Of a DNA stretch of 64,000 nt, positions 28,148 through 40,745 are shown piece after piece. The stretch is from Trachythela sp. YZ-2020 (lineage: Eukaryota; Cnidaria; Anthozoa; Malacalcyonacea; Clavulariidae), in the NCBI GenBank assembly GCA_016169945.1, contig JADLSH010000277.1, positions 1,488,001 through 1,552,000 of the forward strand. The letters run 5' to 3'. Position 1 is the first letter of the stretch. Each line of letters starts with the position of its first letter. Position numbers and translations under genes: made by a program. The notes under the pieces were generated by a model that did not search any database, was not told the origin of the DNA, and saw nothing but the letters and a program-made list of their open reading frames with translations.

Positions 28148-29749
28148 CATTTGATCTTTTAGATGGAGGATCACTTTGGATAATATTATTATATAAATTT
28201 ACGAATTACGAACGCATGTTTTTGAGAGAGAAGACATTACAATGTATTTGACTTGTTAAAATGTTAGTTGTTAATTGTACAAAAATATATTACGTCACAT
28301 AATCACTACATAAATTATACCATATTGACATACTAATGTTTTCATATTTGTTAATAGTTTATAGCTACTTAGCCTAAGGGACGGACCATTAGAAAAGTGA
28401 TGGGGGGAAGACATTTTCGGAGACGCAATATAATTTTTTTTGTACACCTATAAAAGTAATTTATTTTTTTTGAGTCGATGGCTGGAAATATATATTATTT
28501 AAAGTGAAAGTTACACCCATCTTCCTTGGGCAGTTTTTCTTTACACTATAAATGCCTGGGCAGATTTTACCCTTTTGACTATCTTACTCTAGTTAAATAG
28601 ACTGCATGCAATTAGGAAGTATACATAATCCGTTAAGAATAACATTTTCGAATCAAAGAGCGTCTGATAGAAAGGAAATGAATAATTGCATTTACAGAAA
28701 AGGATGAAACAAAACTTTACGTGTAGTGCGAGTTCGTAGCGCATGCAGTGGTTGATGCATATATTTATTTTATGTACCTCTGCGGCGGGGCTTGCCTTCC
28801 TATAATGCATGCATGTATAATCCTAGCTTTAATTATTTTAATTTATTCCATCCGTCGAACACGGGAATTAAGAGTGCTCCAATTTGGTTCCATACCAATT
28901 CCTTCCGGTTTCTTGATTAATGTACAGTATATGAAACTTGCCCACTAATATAGCCTTCGAGCCTACAGGAAGAACAGCTCGTGAGCTCGGATAGGGCTTT
29001 CAAGTACAAATAGAGTTAAGTTTATTTTTGTTAGATTCTCTGCTCATGTACTAACACTGGGACAATTAGTGATGTTCTGGATCTCTACGGAGAACAGCTG
29101 AGAATGCTTTTTCAAGTACAAACAAATTTAGTTTAGCTTTGGTTAAAAATTCTCTCTCTTTTTCAATATTTGGTGCGTCTAGTATAGCACGAATATGCAG
29201 AAATTCTGCTTGTACACTTATTTATTTATTGGTTTTGCGCACCTAATAATTTACAACAGTAGTAATTTATTGATAAAATAAGTGAGGTAAGGCCTAGAGA
29301 TCTACTAGAAACCTACACAGGCTTTTCAATTAAGACCCCTAGTCGTTAATTAAAGAATGAAGTAATTAAATTATTTACAGTCAAATATTGAGAAACAAAT
29401 GTAAAAAATATCCCAAGAAACTGTTTTTATATAGGAGAGTAATTGCACCATTTGTTATGATTCTGTTTATACGATACGAAATATAGTATTGTCTACATGC
29501 TGTGGATCTTGCATGGCTAAATATATCAAAAGTTGCAAGAGATTAAATTCATATGCGAAGCTCTGAGTCCAGAAAAATATCGCGCTTTTTGAGGTATATT
29601 TGACAAAAAGAAGGAACACACATTTCCTGCAAATGGCTAAGAACTTGTCATTGTACTTTGACGAAATTAACTTATAGGTGCGAATGTCTTTTATTAATAT
29701 CTTTTAAATAGATAATAAAAAAAAATTGGAATATTAAGTTCGCTTTTCG
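28148..29749. other. No gene recognised
   Basis: AT-rich. There is a weak direct duplication around 28972-29140 (GAACAGCT...TTTCAAGTACAAA...GTTTA twice). Short ORFs here have no family signature. Confidence 0.4.
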
Positions 29750-29754
29750 CATGA

Positions 29755-29862
29755 TATAAAGAATAATCAAGGCCTCTCTGTTTGTTTTGTCCGCTCCAGC
29801 TTTCTCGTTTCTCCAGATAACACAAACTTTGGCCTTGATAATTCTTCATATCAAGCTCAAAT
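29755..29862. repeat. Inverted repeat GATATAAAGAATAATCAAGGCC
   Basis: Arms ATATAAAGAATAATCAAGGCC and GGCCTTGATAATTCTTCATAT enclose a CCAGATAACACAAAC segment. The same CCAGATAACACAAAC...GGCCTTGATA core recurs at about 63872-63902, marking a dispersed repeat. Confidence 0.6.
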
Positions 29863-29886
29863 TCAGTTAACAATAGCTGTTATATA

Positions 29887-30317
29887 CAGGGTGTATCAAA
29901 AAAACTGCAAATACCATAATTTGTATGCACGAGATCATACATTAGAATTTCAATGGCTGTGCAAATAATTACGCTTCTGGGATTTGAAAATACGTTTCCA
30001 CGTGCAGTACTATCAAAATAAGCACACAAAGTGAATTAAAATTAGTTCGATTACGAATGGCTCAGCTAACAACAGAGCAAAGAGTATTTCTTGTTTTAAA
30101 GTACGCCCAAACTCAAAACTCGACAGCAGTCATTCGTAAACTGAGCCATTCGTAATCGAACTCATAAGTTTAATTCACTTTGTGTGCTTGTTTTGATACC
30201 CCTGGGAAACGTATTTTCAAATCCCAGAAGCGTAATTATTTGCACAGCCATTGAAATTCTAATGTATGATCTCGTGCATACAAATTATGGTATTTGCAGT
30301 TTTTTTGATACACCCTG
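29887..30317. mobile_element. mariner-class MITE with long arms and transposase N-terminus remnant
   Basis: CAGGGTGTATCAAAAAAACTGC at the left and its complement at the right, flanked by TA on both sides (29885-29886 and 30318-30319). The arms pair for about 185 bp. The centre encodes MAQLTTEQRVFLVLKYAQT, the start of a DUF4817-type helix-turn-helix found in mariner-like transposases. It is a foldback internal-deletion derivative. Confidence 0.75.
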
Positions 30318-31289
30318 TAGTTAATTCAAGTGCTTTGTAAATTTTAAACTAAGAAGAGTTAATTGAAAACATACTGCATATACGCATAATTTATCTGGTA
30401 TGTTTGTACCAGGCAAAGGTGGGATAGAAATTATTAATATATAGATTGCGGATACGGTTAAACGCAGCATCAGTAATCAGTTTCATGCAAACTTTATAAC
30501 TAATATTTTGCATATATTTTGTTTAATTAAATACCGTATTCATGCAAGTATTCATGCACGCCTAAGTACAAGTACTGTGTAAAATTGCGATGCCCTTACA
30601 ACGATGTTCGTTTCTTTCGTTCCATGATGAACGCGAAAATATTTCGCCTTGTACGTAGACCGGAAGTAATTTGTTACTCGAAAAAGGCACAAGGCACAAC
30701 ATTTAATGTTTTTACTCGGCAGTAATAATATATTCGGCGCTGTTTATCGGCAACTTTCGTATTGGCAATTTCTGTTGTGAAGCTCTTATGTTTTCGACAA
30801 AATGTCGAAGGAACATGTTTGAAGTTTATAATCTATTTACAGTAGGAAGTTATATACTTGACAGAATAAAAATAGCTGTGAATGTTGCTTAATGTAAAAC
30901 ATTGAAGTTTGTGCGCGGAGTCACTTACAATTTCCATGCATGCACTTAAAAAACAAGCTGCGTGTTGTGGTGACAATGATGGAGAATGATTATTCACAGC
31001 TAAGTGCCAGACTAGGCGGAGCATTACGAATACAGCTCTTTTTAATTTGTCCAAAAAATGGAGCATAACACTCATGTAAGAGGGGTAATAGGGGGGGTGG
31101 GTAGCAATTCTGAAAAATAATCTTCAATAATGTTGAAGCGCGAAAAATAGAAAGAAGGATTAGAAGTGCTTCGTGACGCAACAAGAACAATATTACTATG
31201 CGTTATTTCATATATAGTCGCATGTCAAATTCTTCAATTTTGCTGTTTAAACTTTAATGTTGCTGTTGCCACACGAGGTGTGTATATAA

Positions 31290-31396
31290 TTGCCTGGATG
31301 ACCAGATGCTTTTGATCTTCATATTTGGGTATAAAAGCACTTTCTCAAGTAACTCTCGTCATTCTGACCAAAGCTGGCTGTAGTGGACACCCTGAG
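31290..31396 (+). promoter_or_regulatory. TATA promoter and non-coding exon 1 of the peptide gene
   Basis: TATAAAA at 31330-31336; leader to the donor CTGAG/GTAAGTG at 31396/31397. Strong similarity to the complement of 442-560 over the core promoter and leader. Confidence 0.75.
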
Positions 31397-31536
31397 GTAA
31401 GTGAAAAACTATTTTTATAAGATGGCAATACCTACTGATCATCTTTTAAACTTTTAAGCAACCTTGTGATAAATTTCTCTTGGTTTTCTGAAAATATAAT
31501 GCCGGATAAATTTAATCTATTCTATTTTAGTGAAAG

Positions 31537-32489
31537 ATGAAGATTGCGTTGTTCCTGCTGATAATTCTTCATGTCATTCTGGCATCTAATGCTGCATCTG
31601 CAGTAACTCGCAAAAGGTGTGAACCAAAGTCTTGTAGAATTGGTAAGGACAAAAATGTTAAATATATATAGAGTTAGAGGAACTTATCGGTTTAGGATGG
31701 GAACGTAGAAACCAAAGGCAAAGGTTCCTAGATTAAATTGCATGAAAGTCTACAAGTAAGTTTTCTTCTCGCATAAATACGCAATTTCCCTTCCAATGTT
31801 CGGTATATTTGTACAGGAGGCTTACCACATCATCATGTATGTTTAGTTAAAAAATATCGATATAAGGGACTTGTCATAAAGTATCTACAACCCCGGGGCG
31901 GACGGTAAACCTTGATATTTTTTTTATTTAACACCCCACGCCGACACAAATAAATAATTTCGTACCCCATTCAAATATCACTGAAATCTCATCATTCCAG
32001 TTTATTTAGAGCTCACTGGGATCTACTAAATGGCTATACAGGTACTGCTGAAAGCACATAAAATAAGATAGAGTATAAAAAAGATAACTTTGTTTATTCA
32101 ATATAGTTTGCTTTCAGCAGTAGCCATTTAGTGGGTATTTGTAAGAACAAATGTGCGTGATTAGCCGAGAAAAGTATTTTCCGTTGAGAGGTAAACTCAA
32201 AAAAATTGATTCCGACGTATACCACTCGCACATTATATGCTATATATTAGTACATGCACGAGGCCTTCCCATTAAAATCTATTAGGGCTCATATAATCTT
32301 CTCGTGGTTTGAAATAAGTTCTCCTCATGAAAATATTTTCATTTATATTTTTCAGATGGGACCGGCTGCATGTTGCTTTGCATGGACTGTTTAAAAACTG
32401 AAGCAATATGTGAAGAAGTCTCACGTCTAAATGCTTTATGCAAAAAACGTTGTACTCAAGAGATTGGGCTACTAGGAATCAAAGTTTAG
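31537..32489 (+). CDS. Secreted eight-cysteine peptide precursor (79 aa; exons 31537-31642 and 32356-32489)
   Basis: Exon 2 starts after acceptor TATTTTAG (31530), has the ATG at 31537 and ends at donor G/GTAAGG (31642). Exon 3 begins after TTTTTCAG (32355) and ends with TAG at 32487-32489; a polyadenylation signal AATAAA lies at 32593-32598. The product has a clear signal peptide (KIALFLLIILHVILASNAASA), a TRKR dibasic site that may be a propeptide cleavage point, and a mature region of about 50 residues. Its eight cysteines are spaced C-x4-C-x6-C-x3-C-x2-C-x6-C-x9-C-x3-C, implying four disulfides. The region is likely helical and ends GLLGIKV. I do not recognise the exact scaffold. Such peptides in cnidarians include venom components, antimicrobial peptides and SCRiP-like proteins, so the role is open. 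Confidence 0.8.
32020..32131. repeat. Hairpin repeat in intron 2 of the peptide gene
   Basis: CTACTAAATGGCTA...TACTGCTGAAAGCA pairs with GCTTTCAGCAGTAGCCATTTAGT around an AT-rich loop. It is a small MITE-like foldback. Confidence 0.6.
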
Positions 32490-32599
32490 TGACGAACACC
32501 CTGAATGGATATCTTCAGCTATATGCATTTTGAACGTTTATTAGTGTATCATGTAGATGTAATATGTGCACTATGGATATAATTCCTTCTGAAATAAAA

Positions 32600-33245
32600 G
32601 ATAGTTAAAATGTTAATTGTGTTTCAAATTATTTATTCGGTCATTATTGATTCGGATGTTTACTGATGTTTGACATATTAACATATATTATAAAGTCAAC
32701 CTCATGCACAGGGAACTTTTCGTGATGATAAAAATAGGAAGGTATACTAAATAATATGGTATGGGGGAAGGGAGAACAGCTAAGAAGGTAACTACTTCAT
32801 CTTCTGGAGCTATTATGGATCCTGACCCCCAACCCAGGAAACAAGGAAGTGCATGTTCTTATTTTACTATTAATAGAAGCAGAGTTGTCGTTGTTTCCGT
32901 AGGAATGTTCAATAATTTGTTGGTCCTTCCTCATCAGGAATCATTAGTGTCCTAAAATACACATATTGAAGAAAATGACACCTTTATATTCCTTTTTTAA
33001 TTTTTCAAAATCTGGCCGTGGGATTTAGCTAGAAAAATATTTTATGAAATTAAAATCATATTTTGTTCTATTAGAACCTGAACCATACATGTTGGATGTT
33101 GTAATTTTCAAATGCACAAGCTTTTATTTCTGTGTTCCTTTGTTATAAAGTAATTAAAAATTTTCTTGAAAATGTTCAAGTATTAGTTTCTTTGAGTCAG
33201 GGAATGCCACATTGATTTGTTCAGGTTTAAATATCTTACGGCAGC
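32600..33245. other. No gene recognised
   Basis: A 64-codon ATG ORF at 32761 has no family feature and no promoter; it is probably chance. The rest is AT-rich. Confidence 0.4.
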
Positions 33246-33889
33246 CTTAAATATAAGCATGTCTTCGGCGGGTTGACTGTTGTGTAAACTACCTGAAAAA
33301 TGTGGAAGTTAGTAGAATGGGTCGGGGGGAAACACGTGCTTTTAAAGTGAATACAAAAGCGATCACGTGATAAAAAATAAAACAATCAGATGGATTTAAT
33401 CAAAACAAACTATGAACAAAATATGGAAATCACATCACAAGAAAGACAGAAATTAAGGAACTATAATGGGATAAGGTGAGATGTAGAGTATCTGCTGATG
33501 GCAGGAATAAACAGATAAGAGTGCCATCAGCAGATACTCCACATTTCACCTCATCCCATATATATAGTTTCTTATTTCTTGCTTTGTTCGCTTCTCTTTA
33601 TATGCTAATATATTTTGTGATATGATTTCCATATTTTGTTTATAGTTTTGTTAAATCCATCTGATTGGTTTATTTTTTATCACGTCATGATCGCTTTTGT
33701 ATTTACTATATATAAAAGCACAAGTTTTCCCCCGACCCAGTCTACTAACTCCCAGACGAAGGGCCTTCGCTCGAAACGTCGAAGTTCTTATTGTATTTTT
33801 CCAGTAGCTAGTTTTACACAACAGTCAACCGCCGAATATTTGTTACACTCTACCCACAGTGGCATCGCACGTTCTTAAATATAGGCATG
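33246..33889. repeat. About 640-bp imperfect palindrome
   Basis: The arms meet near 33509 (TGCTGATGGCA...TGCCATCAGCA) and extend outwards through AATCAGATGGATTT, CGATCACGTGATAAAAAA, GGTCGGGGGAAA and TAAATATA(A/G)GCATG. The left arm lacks the AAGGGCCTTCGCTCGAAACG segment present in the right arm. That segment recurs in the GPCR array units (for example near 39898, 44757 and 51580). Confidence 0.75.
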
Positions 33890-34489
33890 ATGCTTGCTTT
33901 GTAAAACTTTATTGTGCATGATATGGCATATATATATAGATAAAAATATATTTAAAATATATTTTCCCCTTGCTTTTCTCTGAAATATGGCTTAAAATTA
34001 TTTTTATTAGTCAAGCTTCATGGATAAATTAGTGGGTTATATGAGCGCCCTGGTTATATGCAGGGAAAAATGCGCGCGATATAATTTTTAAATTCTGCAT
34101 GAATATGGCTGTGTCAGCCATCACTGACTGCAGCCCAGGTGCCGCGGAGCAGGCGGTGCTTGGGAGCTTAAGTCCAGCCCCCCCCCCAATAAGTTAAACA
34201 TATTACAATTTTTTACAACCATGTAAAGAAGCTAAACAAACGCGGAAGAAAACATTATTATATATATAAAAGGACTCCGCTATGTCTAATGTTTATTGTT
34301 TCCTTTAACTCTTTTTGGCGCTATTTATCAGATTTTCTAAAGAACGAATGTTTTAGGTATCAAATTAGGCACATTATTCACTTCTTCAATTTTGACGGTA
34401 AATACTGATTCGTTGCGTTGCTACGATCGGCATGTTTGGTAGTCGACCAAATATGTGGAAAGAATTTTTGGGACATTGCTCTTAAATCT
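33890..34489. other. No gene recognised
   Basis: AT-rich DNA with a GC-rich patch near 34130-34190. No supported feature. Confidence 0.4.
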
Positions 34490-34969
34490 TCCTCAAAGTG
34501 CATGAAATGGCATTCCAGAGACGATAGATTTTAAAATTCTCTGGGGAGCATGCCCCATAATCTTCTAAAGATCTCACGCCTACAGCACTCGATACGATTG
34601 CCACTCCGCCCCTTGAAACCTTTAGCCCCCCAAATCCAAGAAATACACCGCTGTCCCTGCAACAAATGTATTACTGTATACGCAATAAGATTTAGTAATA
34701 CCGGCTTACTTGAAAAATGTCCTCAATTCATTCTTGCTCGTGCTGAACTTACAAACAGTCGGCGTTTGAAATCTCGGTTATCTTATTCTAGAGAGCCTAT
34801 ATTTATTTGTACTTTTTGTGACTCTTAAACTGAATGTCCGCCATTTTGTTTTGGTACGAGAACTGCCATAAAAAAGCGAAATACGGATTTTTCTTCTCTG
34901 GTTTTCCGTATCTGGTGCTTCGGTCCAGTGTTAATCAAACCATTGGAGATTATATATATATATATATAT

Positions 34970-35107
34970 AGATTTTCGCTTACCTCAAAACTTGTCTGCA
35001 ACAGGCTGTTTCATTTGTAAAAGAATCATCAGGCAGTTTTCTGCCTGATGATTCTTTTACAGATGAAACAGCCTGTTGCAGACAAGTTTTGAGGTAAGCG
35101 AAAATCT
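34970..35107. repeat. Near-perfect 138-bp palindrome flanked by (TA)n
   Basis: 67-bp arms (AGATTTTCGCTTACCTCAAA... and complement) with one mismatch and a 4-base loop at 35037-35040. Preceded by a TATATATA run. Confidence 0.9.
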
Positions 35108-35345
35108 ATAATTTGCTCTAACTATATATGTTGTCGAGCACTCTTTGCGTTTCGTAGACCTAAACCTACACGTATATATATATATATATATAGTCAAATC
35201 TGCAGACATGCATGTTTCGCCGTTCAACGGCTCGTCAGTGCAGCTTGTAACGCAGTCTAGATGCGAGTGACTTCGTATTTATACACCATACTCTTGCCCT
35301 CACCAAGCGCATGTGGTACAATACTCAGACACTTATATATATATA
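35108..35345. repeat. Penelope-like element end fragment
   Basis: (TA)n, then CATGTTTCGCCGTTCAACGG with CTCGTCAGTGCAGC, resembles the GTTTCGCC...CTCGTCAG end of Penelope-like retroelements (family knowledge). No coding part. With the palindrome it replaces about 330 bp present in other array units. Confidence 0.4.
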
Positions 35346-35689
35346 TATAAAGGGCATAAAGGCAAGGTGCAAACTTGTTGGATGGAACTGTTGAGGCAAA
35401 TTAGTAACGGTGGCTGGAGTCGGCTGCCAAACCGTCAAGGAGCTGAGGTGACTGATTACAGACTAACATAAGGGCCTTCCCTCAAAACGTCGATGTTCTT
35501 GTTGAAATTGTCAGGTAGTTTGATCCTAGAGGCCCGAAGCTTATTGTATAGATGCTATCTACACTGGAAACACACGTTTAAGATATTTCTAATGCTGATA
35601 TTCTGAGGATAACCAAGAGCACTATAGTCTTGGTGTTGTGATCAGGGGTCAATATCTAAAATATATAGGACATGTATCATTTTTGCCGC

Positions 35690-36240
35690 TGCCACAACAC
35701 CATGACAACCAAGAAGATGTTGTTTGCGAAAGCCAGAGGCGATACCATCGTGACCCTTGAGAATGTCTCAATCGAACAGTTGAAAAGCAATTGAAAGACG
35801 GTTTTACTGCATTGATTGAACGTCAGTTCAACTATGCAAGTCCGTGGCAACAAGATTTCTGATTAGAGGAATCTACAGGACAGGGCAGGATGTATAGCAA
35901 AGGTTAAATATTAGCGACCACGTTACTCCTTTAAAGGGTGAATTCGATTGCACTGGATTCCTGTTAAATCTCATGCACAGGATTCTTGTTAAATCTCGCT
36001 ATTCTCACATTTAAATACCTAAACAGAACAACACCGCAATATTTATCCAATTATCCAAAGGATTTGTGAGGAGAGAGGACATTAGAGGACAATGCACCAG
36101 AACTCGTCTGGGTCTTTGAACATGCCCCTTTTCAAAAGTGCAACTGGTCAACGGAAATTTTATTATACAGTGCGGTCTCACTATGGAACCGTATTCAACG
36201 ATCTTCAAGAGTACATAAAATCTAGCTCATATATCGATCA
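35690..36240 (+). pseudogene. LINE 3' remnant, array unit 1
   Basis: Decayed plus-strand LINE C-terminus downstream of the GPCR (T-L-E-N..., LHWIPVKS-like, FKxLNRTAPQY-like and SLWNR-like blocks across frames). Counterparts lie at 40090-40610, 44940-45540, 48190-49080 and 51740-52330. Confidence 0.5.
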
Positions 36241-36277
36241 ACATTTTTAATACTGTATTGTATTCTAATTTTTCTAC

Positions 36278-37316
36278 CTAATCTTTTTCTAAATACAACA
36301 TGTCATATATATGCAAAAATACACTAATGTTTGTAAAATATACATGTATTATATACAATATCTCTCCAAGCTCGTTCCAAAGTTTGAACTGTTGATAATC
36401 TATTCTAACAGTCAAATAAAGTTTTCTAAACGTCTTTCGGTATTTTGGTAGTCTCCAAATGTATACAAATACATTTATGGCAGAATTTACGCCGATTCCT
36501 AAAACACCCCAAATATAATATGAAGGAAGAGCACGATCATCGTTGTAATCCTTTACTGAATTTTTCGCGGAATTGTAAATGTACATAAACGCGATGGTCA
36601 AGAATGGTAAAATAGTCACCGCTAGAACAAAACAAACGATTGCAATTGTAAGAAGAAAATTATTTTCGTTTTTGAGACGAAGTCGTATTGTCCTTACAGT
36701 TGTCTCATTCATACCGCGTGTTTGAAGTTCCATATTTTGTGTCCTTATGGATATACAGGAAGCAATGTTGACACATTGTGTTAGGAAAAACATTACCCAC
36801 AAGAATACTATAGAAGCCAAATGTAAATCAACTTTGATATTTGTTATCGCCTTCACCAGAATGACATCACCGATTTTCAAGATAATGGAGAATACCCATA
36901 TTCCAGCAACCCAAGAGCGACATATCCGAGTAGTAATATTGACACGATGCCACAGTGGAAAAGCTACCGAGCAAAATCGTTCGATCGCCAGGCTTAAATA
37001 CGAAGTAAATGAGACGGAATAGCAAAAGTCATTTAGTTCGATTACTATGTCATTAACAAAGAATATCGTATCCCTATTGCCAGAAAAACGTTCAAAAAAT
37101 ACACTTCGAAAGAGCATACTACAAGAGACAAGCAAATCGACGATAGTGATACTGAAAATAAATATTGAAGATTTAGATTTAATAAGTTTTAAAGGATCCT
37201 TGATATGTGCAATTATTAGCAGAACATTTCCAGCGATGCCAATAAGATTTACCGCGACCGTTACTGCAACTATACACCGGGAATTTTCTTATCGGGTCGT
37301 TCCTTGTGTTGTTCAT
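36278..37316 (-). pseudogene. Rhodopsin-class GPCR, array copy 1 (broken)
   Basis: The MNNTR start is present (complement 37314-37316), but two bases are missing near 37267 relative to intact copies, shifting the frame in TM1. From 37135 the frame is open through TM2 to TM7. Near 36412 another small deletion removes the normal stop and adds about 40 residues ending YLEKD. An ATG in TM2 could make only a truncated six-TM protein. It is most similar to the intact copies at 45690 and 52496. Confidence 0.75.
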
Positions 37317-38134
37317 ATTTCTGCAATCACGCGCTCAACTCCCGTATACTTCGAATAGATTATCGCTTATGTGCATGTTTATAATACATCGGTACTTGTA
37401 TTTAAGTAACTCTCGATTTAAGCAGGTGATTCTAAAATGTAATTTTGCTTTGAAGGCTTGTAATGAAAGTTTTTGTCAATATTTAGGAAAGCCTATAAAC
37501 TGGTAAAATTTTAATAAACGAGACGATTACATTTTGACAGACTGATATGTGTTATTACTCATTGGCATTCTGACATGAAACCGGTTTCGTTCACCTGTCA
37601 CTCCTTGTGTCGGGGGGAGGGGGTGTTGGAGTAAGGTTGGACATTTTCAGTGTCAGTTAGGGAAAATGTTCTCTGCGCACCCTAAACATCTGGACTCGTA
37701 CGCCTATGCCGTAAATATGCAGGATTTAGTATTTATTGTGTTGAAAATGAAGCCAGAAGTCAGCCATTACTACGGGAACAAATGATAACGGAAGTCTCTT
37801 AAACATTGATCTTAAACCTTCCCCCAAACTGCATGAAATGGCATTCCGGAGACGATAGATTTTAAAATATTCTGGGGGAGCACGCCCCCATACCCCTCTA
37901 AAGATCTCACGCCTTCAGCACTCGATACGATTGCCTCTCCCCCTTTGAAATCTTTAGCCCCCCAATCCAAAAATGGCTCGGTGTTCCTGCCACAAATGTA
38001 GTACAAAAAAACGCAATGCGATTTAGTAATACTGGCTTACCTGAAAAATGTCCTCAATTCGTTCTTGCTCGTGCTGAACTTACAAACAATCGGCGTTTGA
38101 AATCTCGGTTATCTTATCTTAGAGAGCTTATTTA

Positions 38135-38580
38135 TTTGTATTAAATTATTTTCGTTTTTGAGACGAAGTCGTATTGTCCTTACAGTTGTCTCGTTCATAC
38201 CGCATCTTTGAAGTTCCATATTTTGTGTCCTTATGGATATACAGGAAGCAATGTAGACACATTGTGTTAGGAAAAACATTACCCTCAAGAACACTATAGC
38301 AGCCAAATGTAAATTAACTTTGATATTTGTTATCGCCTTCACGAGAATGACATCACCGATTTTCAAGATAATGGAGAATACCCACATTCCAGCAACCCAA
38401 TAGCGACATATCAGAGTAGTAATATTGACACGATGCCACAGTGGAAAAGCTACGGTGCAAATCGTTCAATCGCCAGGCTTAAATACGAAGTAAATGAGAC
38501 GGAATAGCAAAAGTCATTTAGTTCGATTACTATGTCATTAACAAAGAATATCGTATCCCTACCGCCAGAAAAACGATTTA
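38135..38580 (-). pseudogene. GPCR fragment, array copy 2 (TM3-TM5 region only)
   Basis: Minus-strand match to the middle of the receptor (ERFCSV-like through TM5 and the third loop). It is truncated at both ends where it joins array flank sequence, with a small deletion near 38460. A rearranged partial unit. Confidence 0.75.
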
Positions 38581-40089
38581 AGCAGCTGATTCTAAAATGT
38601 AATTTTGCTTTGAAGGCTTGTAATGATAGTTTTTGCCCATATTTAGAAAAAGCCTATAAACTGGTAAAATTTTAATAAGCGAGACGATTACATTTTGACA
38701 GACTGATATTTGTTATTACTCATGGGCATTCTGACATGAAACCGGTTTCGTTCACCTGTCACTCCTTGTGTCGGGGGGAGGGAGGGGGTGTTGGAGTAAG
38801 GTTGGACATTTTTAGTGTCAGTTAGGGAAAATGTTCTCTGCGCACCCTAAACATCTGGACTTGTACGCCTTTTCCGTAAATAGTGTAGGTTTTAGTATTT
38901 ATTGTGTTGAGAATGAAGCCAGAAGCCAGCCATTACTACGGGAACAAATGACAACGGAACTCTCTTGAACATTGCTCTTAAACCTTCCCCCAAAGCGCAT
39001 GAAATGGCATTCAAGAGACGATAGATTTTAAAATTTTCTTGGGGAGCACGCCCCCATGCCCCTCTAAAGATCTCACGCCTTCACCACTCGATACGATTGC
39101 CACTCCCCCTCTGAAATCTTTAGCGTGCCAATCCAAAAATTGCTCGCTGTCCATGCCACAAATGTACTAGTGTATACGCAATACGATTTAGTAATACGGG
39201 CTTACCTGAAAAATGTCCTCAATCTATTCTTGCTCGTGTTGAATTTACAAACAGTCGGATTTTGAAATCTCGGTTATCTTATCTTAGAGAGCTTATTTAG
39301 TTGTATATTTTGTGACTCTTAAACTGAATGTCCGCCATTTTGTTTTGGTACGAGAACTGCCATAAACAAGCAAAACACGGATTTTTCTTCTCTGGCTTCC
39401 CGTATCTGGTGCTTCGGCTTGGTGCTAATAAACCATTGGGCATTACCACCCTCGCCCGGCAAGGCGTTTGGGCGAACAATTGCAAACAGATGTTGGCACA
39501 TGTAAATTAATGGTGTTTCATGAAATACATGTATGTGAGTTTATGTACTTTGGTCAACCTTTCAGTATCAAAGATCCAGGACGTTTTACTGAACTTCATG
39601 CATATATCGAAAGCGATTGGAATGTTTTGACGAGAATAGACTGGTACTGACAGATCACAAAGTGAACATGGCAACCGCAGGCAACGAGAATTATGATAAT
39701 GGAGGCATATTGTATGTGTTAGATCTCGTCTCATAATTATATGAAACTCAGGCATGGTATATACATATATAAAGGGCATAAATGCAAGCTGGAAACTTGT
39801 TGGATGGAACTGTTGAGGCAACTTAGTAACGGTGGCTGGAGTCGGCTGGCAATCCCTGAAGGAGCTGAGGTGATTGAATACAGACTAACATAACATAAGG
39901 GCCTTCGCTCGAAACGTCGATATTCTTGTTGAAATTGTCAGGTAGTTTGATCCTAGAGGCCCCAAGGTTATTGTATAGATGCTACCTACACTGGAACCAC
40001 ACGTTTAAGATATTTCTAATGCTGATATTCTGAGAATAACCAAGAGCACTATAGTCTTGATGTTGTGATCAGGAGTCAATATCTAAAAT

Positions 40090-40610
40090 ATATAGGACAT
40101 GATCATGTATCATGTTTGTCGCTGCCACAACACTATGATGACCAAAACTATGGGATGTTGTTTTCGAAAGCCAGAGGCGATACCATCGTGACCCTTGAGA
40201 ATGTCTCAATCGAACAGTTGAAAAGCAATTGAAAGCCGGTTTTACTGCATTGATCGAACGTCAGTTCAACTATGCAAGTCCGTGGCAACAAGATTTCTGA
40301 TTAGAGGAATCTACAGGACAGTGCAGGATGTTTAAATCTCGCTATTCTTACATTCAAATGCCTAAATAGAACAGCACCGCAATATATCTATCCAATTATC
40401 CAAACGATCTGTGAGGAGAGAGGACATTAGAGAACAATGCACCAGGACTCATCTGGGTCTTTGAACATACCCCTTTTCAAAAGTGCAACTGCATGGTCAA
40501 CGGAAATTTTATTACCGTGCGGTCTCACTATGGAACCGTATGGAACGATCTTCAAGAGTACATAAAATCTAGCTCATCGGTCAACATTTTTAATATTGTA
40601 TTGTATTGTA
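40090..40610 (+). pseudogene. LINE 3' remnant, array unit 2
   Basis: Same decayed LINE C-terminus as in the other units, with an internal deletion near 40330. Confidence 0.5.
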
Positions 40611-40745
40611 ATTTTTTTACCTAATCTTTTTCTAATTACAACATGTCATATATATGCAAAATTATACTAATGTGTGTAAAATATACATGTATTATATACA
40701 ACATCTCTCCAAGCTTTTTCCAAAGTTTGAACTGTTGATAATCTA

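Noticed and set aside
33322..33800. Plus-strand ORF at 33636 as a gene
   Set aside because: It lies wholly inside a palindromic repeat arm and has no family signature.
39328..39510. Recurrent ORFs around the GCCATTTTGTTTTGGCACGAG block (39328, 44188, 47453, 51005) as a conserved gene
   Set aside because: They recur only because the whole unit is duplicated; both strands are open, frames drift between units and no domain is visible.
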